Positions 1 through 7,248 of a stretch of DNA of 33,353 bases are shown here, in pieces. The notes under the pieces are model-generated. The model saw only the letters and a list, made by a program, of their open reading frames with translations, ran no database searches and was not told the origin of the DNA. The first letter of the stretch is position 1, and each line of letters starts with the position of its first letter. The position numbers were made by a program, and so were the translations under genes. Source of the stretch: Sphingomonadaceae bacterium (GTDB taxonomy: Bacteria > Pseudomonadota > Alphaproteobacteria > Sphingomonadales > Sphingomonadaceae); contig CANJBY010000021.1 of the NCBI GenBank assembly GCA_947472735.1, positions 1-33,353 of the forward strand. Direction: 5' to 3'.

Positions 1-289
1 CGCCGATAACCAGCAGTGCCGCACCGCGCCGCACAATTTCCTGGGCAAAAGCGGTCGTCGCTGCCGTGAAGGCCTGAGTCTGGACGCGGGATCGCTTGAC
101 GTTGTCCTGAGTGAAGCAGAACACCGAAATCTCTGGCACGCCCCGGCTCCGGCACTCATCGAACAAGCTCAATCCGGGCTCGATCCCGTGCTCGTATCCG
201 GCCTCCTTGGGTCTGCCCCGGTGCGCTGCCCAGCGGCGGTTGCCGTCCGGGATGAAGCCGATGTGAAGAGGCATGTTCCCGCGCGCCAT
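1..289 (-). CDS. UppS-like cis-prenyl diphosphate synthase, 3' part outside window
   Basis: The open frame runs leftward off the window edge; only the first 96 residues are visible. The N-terminus has IPDGNRRWA, matching the MDGNGRWA active-site loop of Z-prenyl diphosphate synthases, which condense isopentenyl diphosphate onto an allylic diphosphate. The Asp of DGN (residue 15) is the expected catalytic Asp. FCFTQDNVKR corresponds to YAFSSENWNR in E. coli UppS: the Asn and final Arg are kept, but Trp is replaced by Val. GHKAG of UppS is GYEHG here, so a conserved His is lost. The start is either 289 (MARGNMPLHIG) or 274. The neighbours are accessory dehydrogenases rather than the usual frr/cdsA genes, so this is probably a divergent paralogue with another chain length or substrate. 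The family is fairly sure, the substrate unknown. Confidence 0.75.
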   Translation of the reverse strand, partial: MARGNMPLHIGFIPDGNRRWAAHRGRPKEAGYEHGIEPGLSLFDECRSRGVPEISVFCFTQDNVKRSRVQTQAFTAATTAFAQEIVRRGAALLVIG

Positions 290-502
290 GTCAGGATGGC
301 CCGCTGGCGCGATTCAAGTGCTCGCTCCACGATGTTGCTTTGCCGGTCGTCGCATCGTCCAACATTTTCTCCGGGCTCTCCCGCCTCTCCGGCGCGCTAC
401 GCTCCCGAAATTGCTGTTGCTCCAGAAAAGTTCCACCGAGATCGCGGGAAAGCTCCAAATGCAACCTGAGTTGCGAGGTTCCAAATTTGAGACGGTCGGT
501 CC
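290..502. other. Non-coding gap between divergent genes
   Basis: The gap between the UppS-like gene and the Gly-rich gene holds no convincing gene. Frames crossing it on both strands have Arg/Ser/Pro-rich shadow composition. A short dyad GCAAC-ctga-GTTGC lies at 461-474. Promoters for both flanking genes should be here. Confidence 0.4.
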
Positions 503-527
503 GGAACGCCTTGAGCGCATCGCTGTT
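503..527 (+). promoter_or_regulatory. Candidate EcfG-type general stress promoter
   Basis: GGAAC at 503-507 is followed by exactly 16 bases and then TGTT at 524-527. The alphaproteobacterial EcfG consensus is GGAAC-N16/17-CGTT, so the -35 is perfect and the -10 has one mismatch. It ends 20 bases before the start of the Gly-rich protein, with the ribosome binding site in between. A single match by eye can be chance. Confidence 0.4.
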
Positions 528-547
528 CTAAGCGCGGAGATGATCGG

Positions 548-838
548 ATGTGCGCCAAGATGAACGAGAAGAAATGCGAAGGCGAGACCTCCAAGGTCGC
601 GACGCAAGGCATGAGCGACGATGGCCTCAAGGGTGCGCCCGACGGGACCAATTCGCCCCCGCCCACGGACGGCCAAAGTGGTGGCGGTCCCTACCCAAAT
701 CCGCACACCGGCAAGGGCCGCAAGGGCGCGCGCAAGTGGGCCGGCGGGCAATCGGAAGCCGGCTATTATGGAACCGGCCAGCTGGGCGAACGGGACGTCC
801 AACCCGGGGGCAATATCAACTCGGGTTCTAAGCGCTGA
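548..838 (+). CDS. Small Gly/Pro-rich hydrophilic protein of unknown function
   Basis: A 96-residue, very hydrophilic protein with no signal peptide or membrane segment. The C-terminal half carries [29 protein letters not shown] and [11 protein letters not shown]. From memory this composition and motif order resembles small conserved hypotheticals of sphingomonads and rhizobia. No enzymatic motif is visible and it is probably disordered. The start at 548 is supported by GGAG about 8 bases upstream; Met at 560 is an alternative. A possible EcfG promoter lies just ahead, which would suit a general stress response member. It ends 19 bases before the dehydrogenase start, so the two may be cotranscribed. 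Function unknown. Confidence 0.65.
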   Translation: MCAKMNEKKCEGETSKVATQGMSDDGLKGAPDGTNSPPPTDGQSGGGPYPNPHTGKGRKGARKWAGGQSEAGYYGTGQLGERDVQPGGNINSGSKR

Positions 839-857
839 ACTTCGCGGGAGATTGCGC

Positions 858-1826
858 ATGCTAGCGATGGATTATCGAGGGCCTTACCGGGTCCGGGCTT
901 CCGAAAAGCCGATGCCGGAGATTGAACATCCACGCGATGCGATCGTGCGCGTGACGCGATCGTGCATCTGCGGATCAGACTTGCATCTCTACCACGGTCT
1001 GGTTCCGGACACCCGCGTCGGCATGACCTTCGGGCACGAATTCTGCGGGGTGGTCGAGGAAGTCGGCCAGGCGGAGTATGCGCGCGTGCCCTATGCCGAT
1101 GTCGGACCGACGCTGATTCCTGACTGGATGGACCACGACGACGCCGTGTTGCTCACCGACGTGGTGCCGACCGGTTACCAGGCGGCTGAAATGGGCGGCA
1201 TCCAGAAGGGCGATACGGTGGTGATCTTTGGTGCCGGCCCGATCGGCATCATGGCGGCGCGCAGCGCCTGGCTGTTCGGAGCGGGCCGGGTCATCGTGTT
1301 CGACCTGCTTGATTACCGGCTGGACTTCGTCAGGCAATTCGGCCCGGCCGAGGTCTACAAACTTGCGGAGATCGCCGATCTGGTTGTCTTCATGAAGAAG
1401 ACCACCGATGGCTTGGGGGCCGATGTCGCCATCGACGCAGTCGGCGGAGAGGCGCGCGGCAACGCGCTGCAATGGTTCCTTGGCACCAAGGTGAAGCTGT
1501 TTGCCGGATCGGCCATCCCGCTGCACTGGGCGATCAATTCCGTGAAGAAGGGCGGGATCGTATCGGTAGTGGGTGTCTACGGCCCGACCGGCAACGTCGT
1601 GCCGATCGGCAACGTGGTGAACAAGGGCATCACGATCCGGGCCAATCAGGCATCGGTAAAGCGCCATCTGCCGCGCCTGATCGAGCATGTGAAGGCCGGT
1701 CACATCAACCCCAAGGCGATCATTACTCACCGCGTCCCTCTCGAAGACGTGTCGGACGCGTACCATGTGTTCGCCGCGAAGCTGGATGGGTGCATCAAGC
1801 CTCTGCTGATGCCTAATGGACAATAG
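858..1826 (+). CDS. Zinc-dependent alcohol dehydrogenase (MDR), internally deleted
   Basis: Medium-chain NAD(P)-dependent dehydrogenase of the formaldehyde/threonine dehydrogenase-like group, 322 residues. CGSD (Cys38), GHE (His60, Glu61) and LTD (Asp101) supply the catalytic-zinc ligands expected for this group. The Rossmann motif GAGPIG lies at 125-130. The start at 858 is chosen because GGGAG precedes it and homology begins there; the open frame extends to 621 without homology. After EEVG (residue 70) the sequence jumps straight to QAEYARVPYADVG. Relatives carry roughly 60-68 residues between these points, including the four-Cys structural-zinc lobe. The deletion is in frame and spares the catalytic ligands. 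Family certain; activity doubtful. Confidence 0.85.
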   Translation: MLAMDYRGPYRVRASEKPMPEIEHPRDAIVRVTRSCICGSDLHLYHGLVPDTRVGMTFGHEFCGVVEEVGQAEYARVPYADVGPTLIPDWMDHDDAVLLTDVVPTGYQAAEMGGIQKGDTVVIFGAGPIGIMAARSAWLFGAGRVIVFDLLDYRLDFVRQFGPAEVYKLAEIADLVVFMKKTTDGLGADVAIDAVGGEARGNALQWFLGTKVKLFAGSAIPLHWAINSVKKGGIVSVVGVYGPTGNVVPIGNVVNKGITIRANQASVKRHLPRLIEHVKAGHINPKAIITHRVPLEDVSDAYHVFAAKLDGCIKPLLMPNGQ

Positions 1827-1836
1827 GACCGCTGCG

Positions 1837-2361
1837 ATGAACTTGCCTGAGAAGAAACTCGGCCCTGCCCCGGTTGACGTATCCACCATCCCCGGCTGGG
1901 GCGTCGATGCCGATCCCGCGAATGACCCTACGTACCCGATGCGCAACCGTACCAATGATGTTGGCGACGACGCGGCCTGGCAACGGCCGACGCTTCAGGA
2001 CGTGCAGGTGCCGATCCTGCAGTCGAACGAGTACCTGCGCCGGCCTGCGGTAGTGGGGAGTTCAACCCCGCCCTCACGGCTCAGCGGAACGATCCGCGCA
2101 GCCGCGTTTCGCTGGAGCGAGTCCAACTGGCTGCACTGGCTGCTGCTGCTGGGCGCGGACCGGGTCAACGTTATCGAAGGCGTGATCGACGACCTTTCCC
2201 ACGCCCGTCTTCCGAACATTCCCGCCGAGATGGGAATCAAGTCCGAGCTGCGTTTCAACAAGCTCGGTTTCGCGAAAAAGGCGGCGATCGGAGCGGGTCT
2301 GGCCGGACTGGCCATCGCCTTGCGGGCGCGCAAACGCAGTAGGCGGCTGACCCGAACCTGA
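1837..2361 (+). CDS. Conserved hypothetical protein with C-terminal membrane segment
   Basis: About 174 residues. The start at 1837 (MNLPEKK) is preferred because AGGA sits 8 bases upstream; Met at 1816 would overlap the dehydrogenase. The N-terminal part has IPGWGVDADPANDPTYPMR, recalled from alphaproteobacterial hypotheticals. The middle (FRWSESNWLHWLLLLGADRV) is amphipathic. Near the C-terminus FAKKAAIGAGLAGLAIAL is a likely single membrane segment, followed by a basic tail. It follows the dehydrogenase closely and is probably cotranscribed. Its last 107 bases are read antisense by the truncated PQQ dehydrogenase frame. No function is recognised. Confidence 0.65.
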   Translation: MNLPEKKLGPAPVDVSTIPGWGVDADPANDPTYPMRNRTNDVGDDAAWQRPTLQDVQVPILQSNEYLRRPAVVGSSTPPSRLSGTIRAAAFRWSESNWLHWLLLLGADRVNVIEGVIDDLSHARLPNIPAEMGIKSELRFNKLGFAKKAAIGAGLAGLAIALRARKRSRRLTRT

Positions 2362-3721
2362 CGGAACCGTTGTGCGGGATGTAGACCAGCCCGGTAAGCG
2401 GGCTGAACGCTGCCGGATTCCAGTCCTTCATGCCTGGCGCGGCCGGGCAGATACCGCGCACGGTGATCCCTTCGCGGGGTTCGAGCGCGGCATTTGGAAT
2501 TAGTCGTCCGGTCTTGAGATCGACGCCCTTGTAGGCGGTGACGTGGCCGTATGGCTCCGCCGAGAGCACCTGACCCGTGCCGCGATCTATGACATAGAAA
2601 TAGCCGTTGCGTTCGGGCCGGACCATGACCTCGCGGCGCTGGCCGTGCCAAGGCAGATCAAGCAGGATCTGCTCATTGACTCCATCGTGGTCATAAAGAT
2701 CGTGCGGCGTGGTCTGGTAGAACCAGCGGGCCTGACCAGTGTCGATATCCCGTGCGAACAACCCGGCAGTGAACTTGTTGTCGCCCGGCCGCTGCGCCGG
2801 GTTCCACGGTCCGGGATTGCCGGTGCCGTAATAGACCAGCCGGCGCGCGGGATCGTAGCTGAGCCAGCCCCAGGCATTCCCTCCGCCCAGCTTCCACGCT
2901 TCGGGCGGCCAGGTCTTGACGCCCAGGTCAACGCCGCGATCCATGGGGTAGAACGGATGGTAACCGGCCCCGATCAGCACATCCTTGTCGGGGCCGGTGG
3001 CATAAGCTTGCCACACGATCCGTCCACTGCCGGCGTCGAGCGCCGTGAGCCAGCCTCGCACGCCCATCTCGCCGCCGGAGTTGCCCACCAGCACTTTGCC
3101 TTCGGCCACCAGCGGGGCCATCGTGATCGTCTGGCCCAGGTTTATCTCGCCGAGCCTGGTCTCCCACAGCTTCGTCCCGGTTTGCGCGTCGAGCGCGATC
3201 GTCCGGTTGTCAAGCGTGTTGAAGAACAGCCGCCCATCGGCAAAGGCAGCGCCGCGGTTGACGACATCGCAGCAAGCGACGCCCTGTGCTCCCGCCGCAG
3301 GCCGCGGTCGGTAACTCCACTTCGCCGGGGCCCCGGGCTTCGTGAGATCGAGCGCGTAGACGACATTGGGATAGGGCGTGACGATGTACATCGTGGCGCC
3401 CACCACGATCGGCGCCGCTTCGTGTCCCTTTACGATGCCGGTCGAGAAGGTGAAGGCGGTCCGCAGCCGGCCGACATTGCCCGGGTTTATCTCGCCGAGT
3501 TCCGTGTAGCGGCTGTTCGCGAAATCCCCGGCCGGGATCGGCCAGCCGCCGTCATTCGCACCGCGTGCCGCCGGAGCGATCACCGCACCGTTCGATCCGG
3601 TAAAGGGCTGAATTGCGGACTGGTCCGGCTGTGCTCCACCTTGGAGCATCAGCAGACCCATAACCAATGCAAGCACCAGAACGACAATCGCTATCACGGC
3701 GATCCCCGCAGCGCGTGTCAT
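2255..3721 (-). pseudogene. Truncated PQQ-dependent alcohol dehydrogenase, lanthanide-type signature
   Basis: Methanol/ethanol dehydrogenase-type quinoprotein that would oxidise alcohols in the periplasm. Residues 5-26 form a hydrophobic anchor or uncleaved signal. Visible features are the adjacent Cys150-Cys151 disulphide, Glu218 in GGEMGVRGW, Asn302 in GTGNPGPWN and the catalytic Asp in DLYDHDGVNE (Asp344-His-Asp346). The second Asp marks lanthanide-dependent XoxF/PedH enzymes; calcium enzymes have Ala or Ser there. Homology stops after VYIPHN (residue 451, near 2367), immediately beyond the stop of the convergent gene. The last 37 residues are Arg/Pro/Cys-rich and antisense to that gene. 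Roughly 150-180 residues of propeller, including the closing blades, are missing, so it is probably inactive. Confidence 0.8.
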
Positions 3722-3834
3722 CCAAACCAGCTTTCACCAGCGGCGTAGGCAAGAGTGATGATTGATCCGACCAGCACCACACAGACAGCAACCCGCTCCA
3801 GCGGCAGGAGTGCGGGAGAAGTCCCCTGATGCAT
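3718..3834 (-). CDS. 38-residue single-pass membrane peptide
   Basis: A very small frame, MHQGTSPALLPLERVAV onward, ending in GESWFG, with a hydrophobic segment at about residues 13-32. Its TGA overlaps the ATG of the PQQ dehydrogenase (ATGA at 3718-3721), which suggests translational coupling. The same frame stays open to 4017, but the upstream part is Arg/Gly-rich and runs into the monooxygenase region, so the short start is preferred. No strong ribosome binding site is visible. It may be a small membrane partner of the dehydrogenase. Existence is moderately supported, function is inference. Confidence 0.4.
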   Translation of the reverse strand: MHQGTSPALLPLERVAVCVVLVGSIITLAYAAGESWFG

Positions 3835-3925
3835 CGCGGTACTCGTGTTGTTTGACCTGCGCGGCTTCAACCGGCCAAACTGCACCAAGGTTCCACCGCC
3901 GCCGCGTCCTGCGCGGCCGCGCCGC

Positions 3926-5503
3926 TCAGGGAGTGCGGGCGGTGAGCTGACGTATCGCGTCGGCGACGATTGTCGCAGCATTCCGCGGGATGTTGTCGCA
4001 GCGCCAACCGACCACACCGTCCGGCCGCAACAGCACAGCGCTGGTCGGCTTCAGACCGAGCGCGGCTGCCACGGCTGGTTCACGGATCTGGCGGGCAGAC
4101 AGACCGAGACGGTCCACCGCCGTGATCCAGCCGTCCCCGGCATCGCCGGCAATCAACATCAGGCTGCGGCTGGCCAAGTCGATGGTCGATATGCGGTCCG
4201 GGCCATCGCCGATCCAGCAATGCGGGAACCGTGTGCCGGGTCGCGAGGTCGCGGTCTCGGGCGCCTCCACCAGCGCCGTCGCCTCACCGTCGGCGATCAC
4301 CGCGCCGGACCGGTAGACTGATCCGAGTTCAATCGCCGTATCGGCGAGACTAGCGGCGAGCCCGTCCGCCGGGATCGAGGGATCGACCCGCTCGACATAA
4401 CGGCGGTAGGCCTGCTCGACCGTCAGCGCCGCCATTGGACGGCGCTCTGCATCATAGCTGTCAAGCAAGGCCGGGCCGGCGTGGGCATCAAGGACCATGG
4501 CCAGTTTCCAGACCAGGTTGTGCACGTCGGCAACGCCGGTGTTGCCCCCGAACCCGCCGGTCGGCGGCATCACGTGCGCGGCATCGCCGGCGAGGAACAC
4601 GTTGCCTTGGCGGAACCGTGCCGCCGTCGCGGCGGAGGCAATCCACGGCTGGACGTTTTCGATGGCTACGGGAAAATCGTCCGCCATGCCCAGGGCTGCG
4701 CGGACCAGTTCCGTGCAATCTTGCGCCGAAAGTTCCTGCTCAAGCCTTGAATCCCGCCGGCCTTGGGCGTCAAAAGTGGAGAATACCGCCAGAAAACCGG
4801 AGTCCGCGTTGATCGAAAAGCGGAAGAAAGCCAGCATCCCCGGTTGATTTACGTAGACTACGCTCAGGTTGCGGCCGCGCAGCAGCGCGCGGACGTCGGC
4901 CTTGAAATAGATTGTCGCGCAGCGGGCAAACGCACCACGCCCCTCCATCGCGATGTCGAGCGCCTGCCGCACCGGACTGTGCGCTCCGTCGGCGCCGATC
5001 ATGTAGCGTGCGACTATGCGCCGCTCGGCCCCGCTGTCGCGCGACCGTGTCGTGGCGGTGATGCCGTCCTCGTGCTGGACGAAGCTGGTCATCTCGGTTC
5101 CGTAACAATGGACCGCGCCAAGTTCCTGTGCCCGCTTGCGCAGGATCGGCTCCAGGCCGATCTGGGTGATAAACAGTCGCCGCGCCGGACTGAGGTCTTC
5201 CACCCCTTCGTTGACCGACCGGTAGAACCACGCCAACTCCGGCCCGCCGAGGCTTTCGACCGAAAGGATGGCGCCGTCCTGCAGAAACTCCCCGGCGGCC
5301 GCCTGTTCGATCTGCTCCTGCAATCCGACGCTGCGGAAGATCTCGATGGTGCGCTGATGGAATGCCGCGGCACGCGGGTGGATCGCCGTTCCTCGGTGCC
5401 GCTCGATCAGGACATGAGGAACGCCATGATGCGCGAGAAGCACCGACGCGGTCAGTCCCACCAGACTGCCGCCGACGACCAGCACCGAGGTCTGTTCATC
5501 CAT
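3926..5503 (-). CDS. FAD-dependent aromatic monooxygenase (FAD_binding_3 family)
   Basis: 525 residues, the usual size for single-component flavoprotein hydroxylases of the PheA/TfdB/polyketide-hydroxylase group, which use NAD(P)H and O2 to hydroxylate aromatic substrates. The N-terminal dinucleotide fold is VVGGSLVGL (about 9-17). The DG motif is IGADGAHSPVRQ (about 169-180) and the GD motif is GNVFLAGDAAHVMPPTGGFG (about 275-294). The C-terminal thioredoxin-like domain seems complete. It is divergent from the SDR pair across 200 bases, so the three may share regulation and serve one oxidation pathway. The gene looks intact. Substrate unknown. Confidence 0.85.
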   Translation of the reverse strand: MDEQTSVLVVGGSLVGLTASVLLAHHGVPHVLIERHRGTAIHPRAAAFHQRTIEIFRSVGLQEQIEQAAAGEFLQDGAILSVESLGGPELAWFYRSVNEGVEDLSPARRLFITQIGLEPILRKRAQELGAVHCYGTEMTSFVQHEDGITATTRSRDSGAERRIVARYMIGADGAHSPVRQALDIAMEGRGAFARCATIYFKADVRALLRGRNLSVVYVNQPGMLAFFRFSINADSGFLAVFSTFDAQGRRDSRLEQELSAQDCTELVRAALGMADDFPVAIENVQPWIASAATAARFRQGNVFLAGDAAHVMPPTGGFGGNTGVADVHNLVWKLAMVLDAHAGPALLDSYDAERRPMAALTVEQAYRRYVERVDPSIPADGLAASLADTAIELGSVYRSGAVIADGEATALVEAPETATSRPGTRFPHCWIGDGPDRISTIDLASRSLMLIAGDAGDGWITAVDRLGLSARQIREPAVAAALGLKPTSAVLLRPDGVVGWRCDNIPRNAATIVADAIRQLTARTP

Positions 5504-5703
5504 TGCACCGTCTCCTGCTTTGGACCAGGAAACCTAAGCCAATCGCCAGACGGAGTCATCTGCTTCGCCTCCGCCGGCCGGCGGCACACTTCAAGTCGTC
5601 ATTCCGTCTCGGGCAATGCCTTTCGCCGCACTGGGCGTAGTCAGGCGCGCTGGCGTGGCATATCGCAGTGCCGAGTGCTCAGACCCAGCCGAAAGGAAAC
5701 ACC

Positions 5704-6441
5704 ATGCCGTCACCGATCATGCTGGTTACCGGAGGAAGCCGGGGAATCGGCGCCGCCATCGCGCGGCTCGCCGCGGAGCGCGGCTGGGATATCGCGCTGA
5801 CTTACACCAGCAAGACCGACGGTGCCGAGAAGGTGGCAGATGAAGTCCGCGCCTTCGGCCGCAGGGCGATAGCGATCAAGGCCGACATGGGCGTAGAGGA
5901 GGATATCCTGCGCATGTTTACCGAGGTTGACGAAAAGCTCGGTACGCTTGACTGCCTGGTCAACAACGCCGGCATCCAGAACGATCCCGGCCCGCTTGCT
6001 GACCTGGACTGGGGGCAGCTGCGCCGGGTCATGGATGTCAACCTGCTGGGCGTCCACATTGCCTGCGCCGAAGCCATCCGCCGGATGTCCACGGCCCGCG
6101 GCGGCCATGGCGGAAGCATCATCTTCATGGGTTCGCGCGCCACCTACTATGGCGGGCCCGGCCGGGCGATCCCCTATGCCACATCGAAGGGTGGTCTCGA
6201 TGCCCTCAACTACGGTCTGGGCAAGGAAGTCGCAGCCGAAGGCATCCGCGTGAACCTGATCTGCGCTGGCCCGATCTCTACGGACATGAACAACGAAATC
6301 AGTGCGCCCCAGCGAATCCTCGAGATTCCGATGGGCCGCTACGGCAAGCCGGAAGAAGTCGCCAAGGCGGTGCTGTTTCTGGCATCCGAAGAAGCGTCCT
6401 TCGTCGCTGGCGCCAGCCTGATGGTGAGCGGCGCACGATGA
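5704..6441 (+). CDS. SDR family oxidoreductase, first of tandem pair
   Basis: 245-residue classical short-chain dehydrogenase/reductase. TGGSRGIG at 9-16 binds the NAD(P) cofactor, NNAG is at 87-90, and the catalytic triad is Ser144, Tyr158 and Lys162 (YATSK). Start 5704 is chosen because AAGGAAA lies about 6 bases upstream; an upstream Met at 5668 has no homology. The stop overlaps an ATG of the next frame (ATGA), so this is the first gene of a two-gene operon. It resembles FabG or sugar-dehydrogenase-like SDRs, but the substrate cannot be read from sequence. The two SDRs are about the same length and share motifs such as EAIRRMST and ALFL, so they look like a tandem duplication. Confidence 0.9.
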   Translation: MPSPIMLVTGGSRGIGAAIARLAAERGWDIALTYTSKTDGAEKVADEVRAFGRRAIAIKADMGVEEDILRMFTEVDEKLGTLDCLVNNAGIQNDPGPLADLDWGQLRRVMDVNLLGVHIACAEAIRRMSTARGGHGGSIIFMGSRATYYGGPGRAIPYATSKGGLDALNYGLGKEVAAEGIRVNLICAGPISTDMNNEISAPQRILEIPMGRYGKPEEVAKAVLFLASEEASFVAGASLMVSGAR

Positions 6442-6458
6442 GCAAGGGAGAAACCACG

Positions 6459-7199
6459 ATGTCCGCACCCGTCATGCTCGTCGCCGGCGGAAGCCGCGGG
6501 ATCGGCGCCGCGATCGCCAAGATGGCCTCCGAAAGAGGCTATGATGTCGCGATCAATTACGTGAACAACCGCGAGGCGGCCGAAGCTGTTGCCGCTCATG
6601 TCCGCGCTCAGGGCCAGCAAGCCGCGCTCATCCAGGGTGACATGGCGCAAGAGGCGGACATCAAGCGGATGTTCGCCGAATGCGAGGCCGCTTTCGGCCG
6701 GCTCGACACGCTGGTCTACAATGCAGGCGGCGGCGGCGGAAAGCTGTCGTCGCTGGCAGACGCTGCGACCTCCACGCTACGCCGTGCCATCGACCTCAAC
6801 CTGCTTGGCGCCCATTTCGCCGCGAGCGAAGCTATCAGGCGGATGTCGACCCGGCGCGGCGGCAATGGCGGCAACATCCTGTTCACCAGCTCGCGTTCGT
6901 CAGAGTATGGCAATCCAGGGCTGGGCGTCTGGTACGCGGCGGTGAAGAACGGGATCAACGTCCTGACCACCGCGCTGAGCAAGGAAGTGGCAGAGGACGG
7001 GATCCGCGTAAATGCGATCTCGCCCGGGCCGATCCACACCGATGCGAACGATCCGGCCGCTCATCCCGAGCGGCTCGCCTGGATCCCGATGAAGCGCTAC
7101 GGGCAGCCTTCAGAAGTGGCTGAAGCGGCGCTGTTCCTCACTTCACCCGCCGCGTCGTTCATCACCGGGGTGATCCTGAACGTATCCGGCGGACGCTAG
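6459..7199 (+). CDS. SDR family oxidoreductase, second of tandem pair
   Basis: 246 residues. GGSRGIG at 10-16, Ser145, Tyr159 and Lys163 are present. The NNAG motif is YNAG (87-90), followed by a run of five Gly, so the first Asn is replaced by Tyr. The second Asn, of the catalytic Asn-Ser-Tyr-Lys tetrad, lies elsewhere and is not affected by this. Start 6459 (MSAPVML) is preferred since AAGGGAG sits 9 bases ahead; the overlapping ATG at 6438 would add seven residues. It is paralogous to the gene just upstream and ends 50 bases before the convergent cheA, with a strong hairpin between. Probably an oxidoreductase acting with its partner on related substrates. Confidence 0.88.
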   Translation: MSAPVMLVAGGSRGIGAAIAKMASERGYDVAINYVNNREAAEAVAAHVRAQGQQAALIQGDMAQEADIKRMFAECEAAFGRLDTLVYNAGGGGGKLSSLADAATSTLRRAIDLNLLGAHFAASEAIRRMSTRRGGNGGNILFTSSRSSEYGNPGLGVWYAAVKNGINVLTTALSKEVAEDGIRVNAISPGPIHTDANDPAAHPERLAWIPMKRYGQPSEVAEAALFLTSPAASFITGVILNVSGGR

Positions 7200-7201
7200 A
7201 A

Positions 7202-7229
7202 CGGCGGCGTGGCCCCCACCACGCCGCCG
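7202..7229. terminator. Perfect 11-bp hairpin between convergent genes
   Basis: CGGCGGCGTGG at 7202-7212 pairs perfectly with CCACGCCGCCG at 7219-7229 around a 6-base loop. It lies three bases after the second SDR stop and 20 bases beyond the cheA end, so it probably terminates transcription from both sides. There is no T-run on either strand. Confidence 0.65.
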
Positions 7230-7248
7230 CCAGCACGCTGGCAGTCCG

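Noticed and set aside
621..857. Upstream extension of the alcohol dehydrogenase frame
   Set aside because: Arg/Pro/Ala-rich, overlaps the Gly-rich gene in another frame, and a good ribosome binding site precedes 858.
2543..3748. Long plus-strand frame of about 400 codons
   Set aside because: Antisense shadow of the PQQ dehydrogenase; Arg/His-rich with no family motif.
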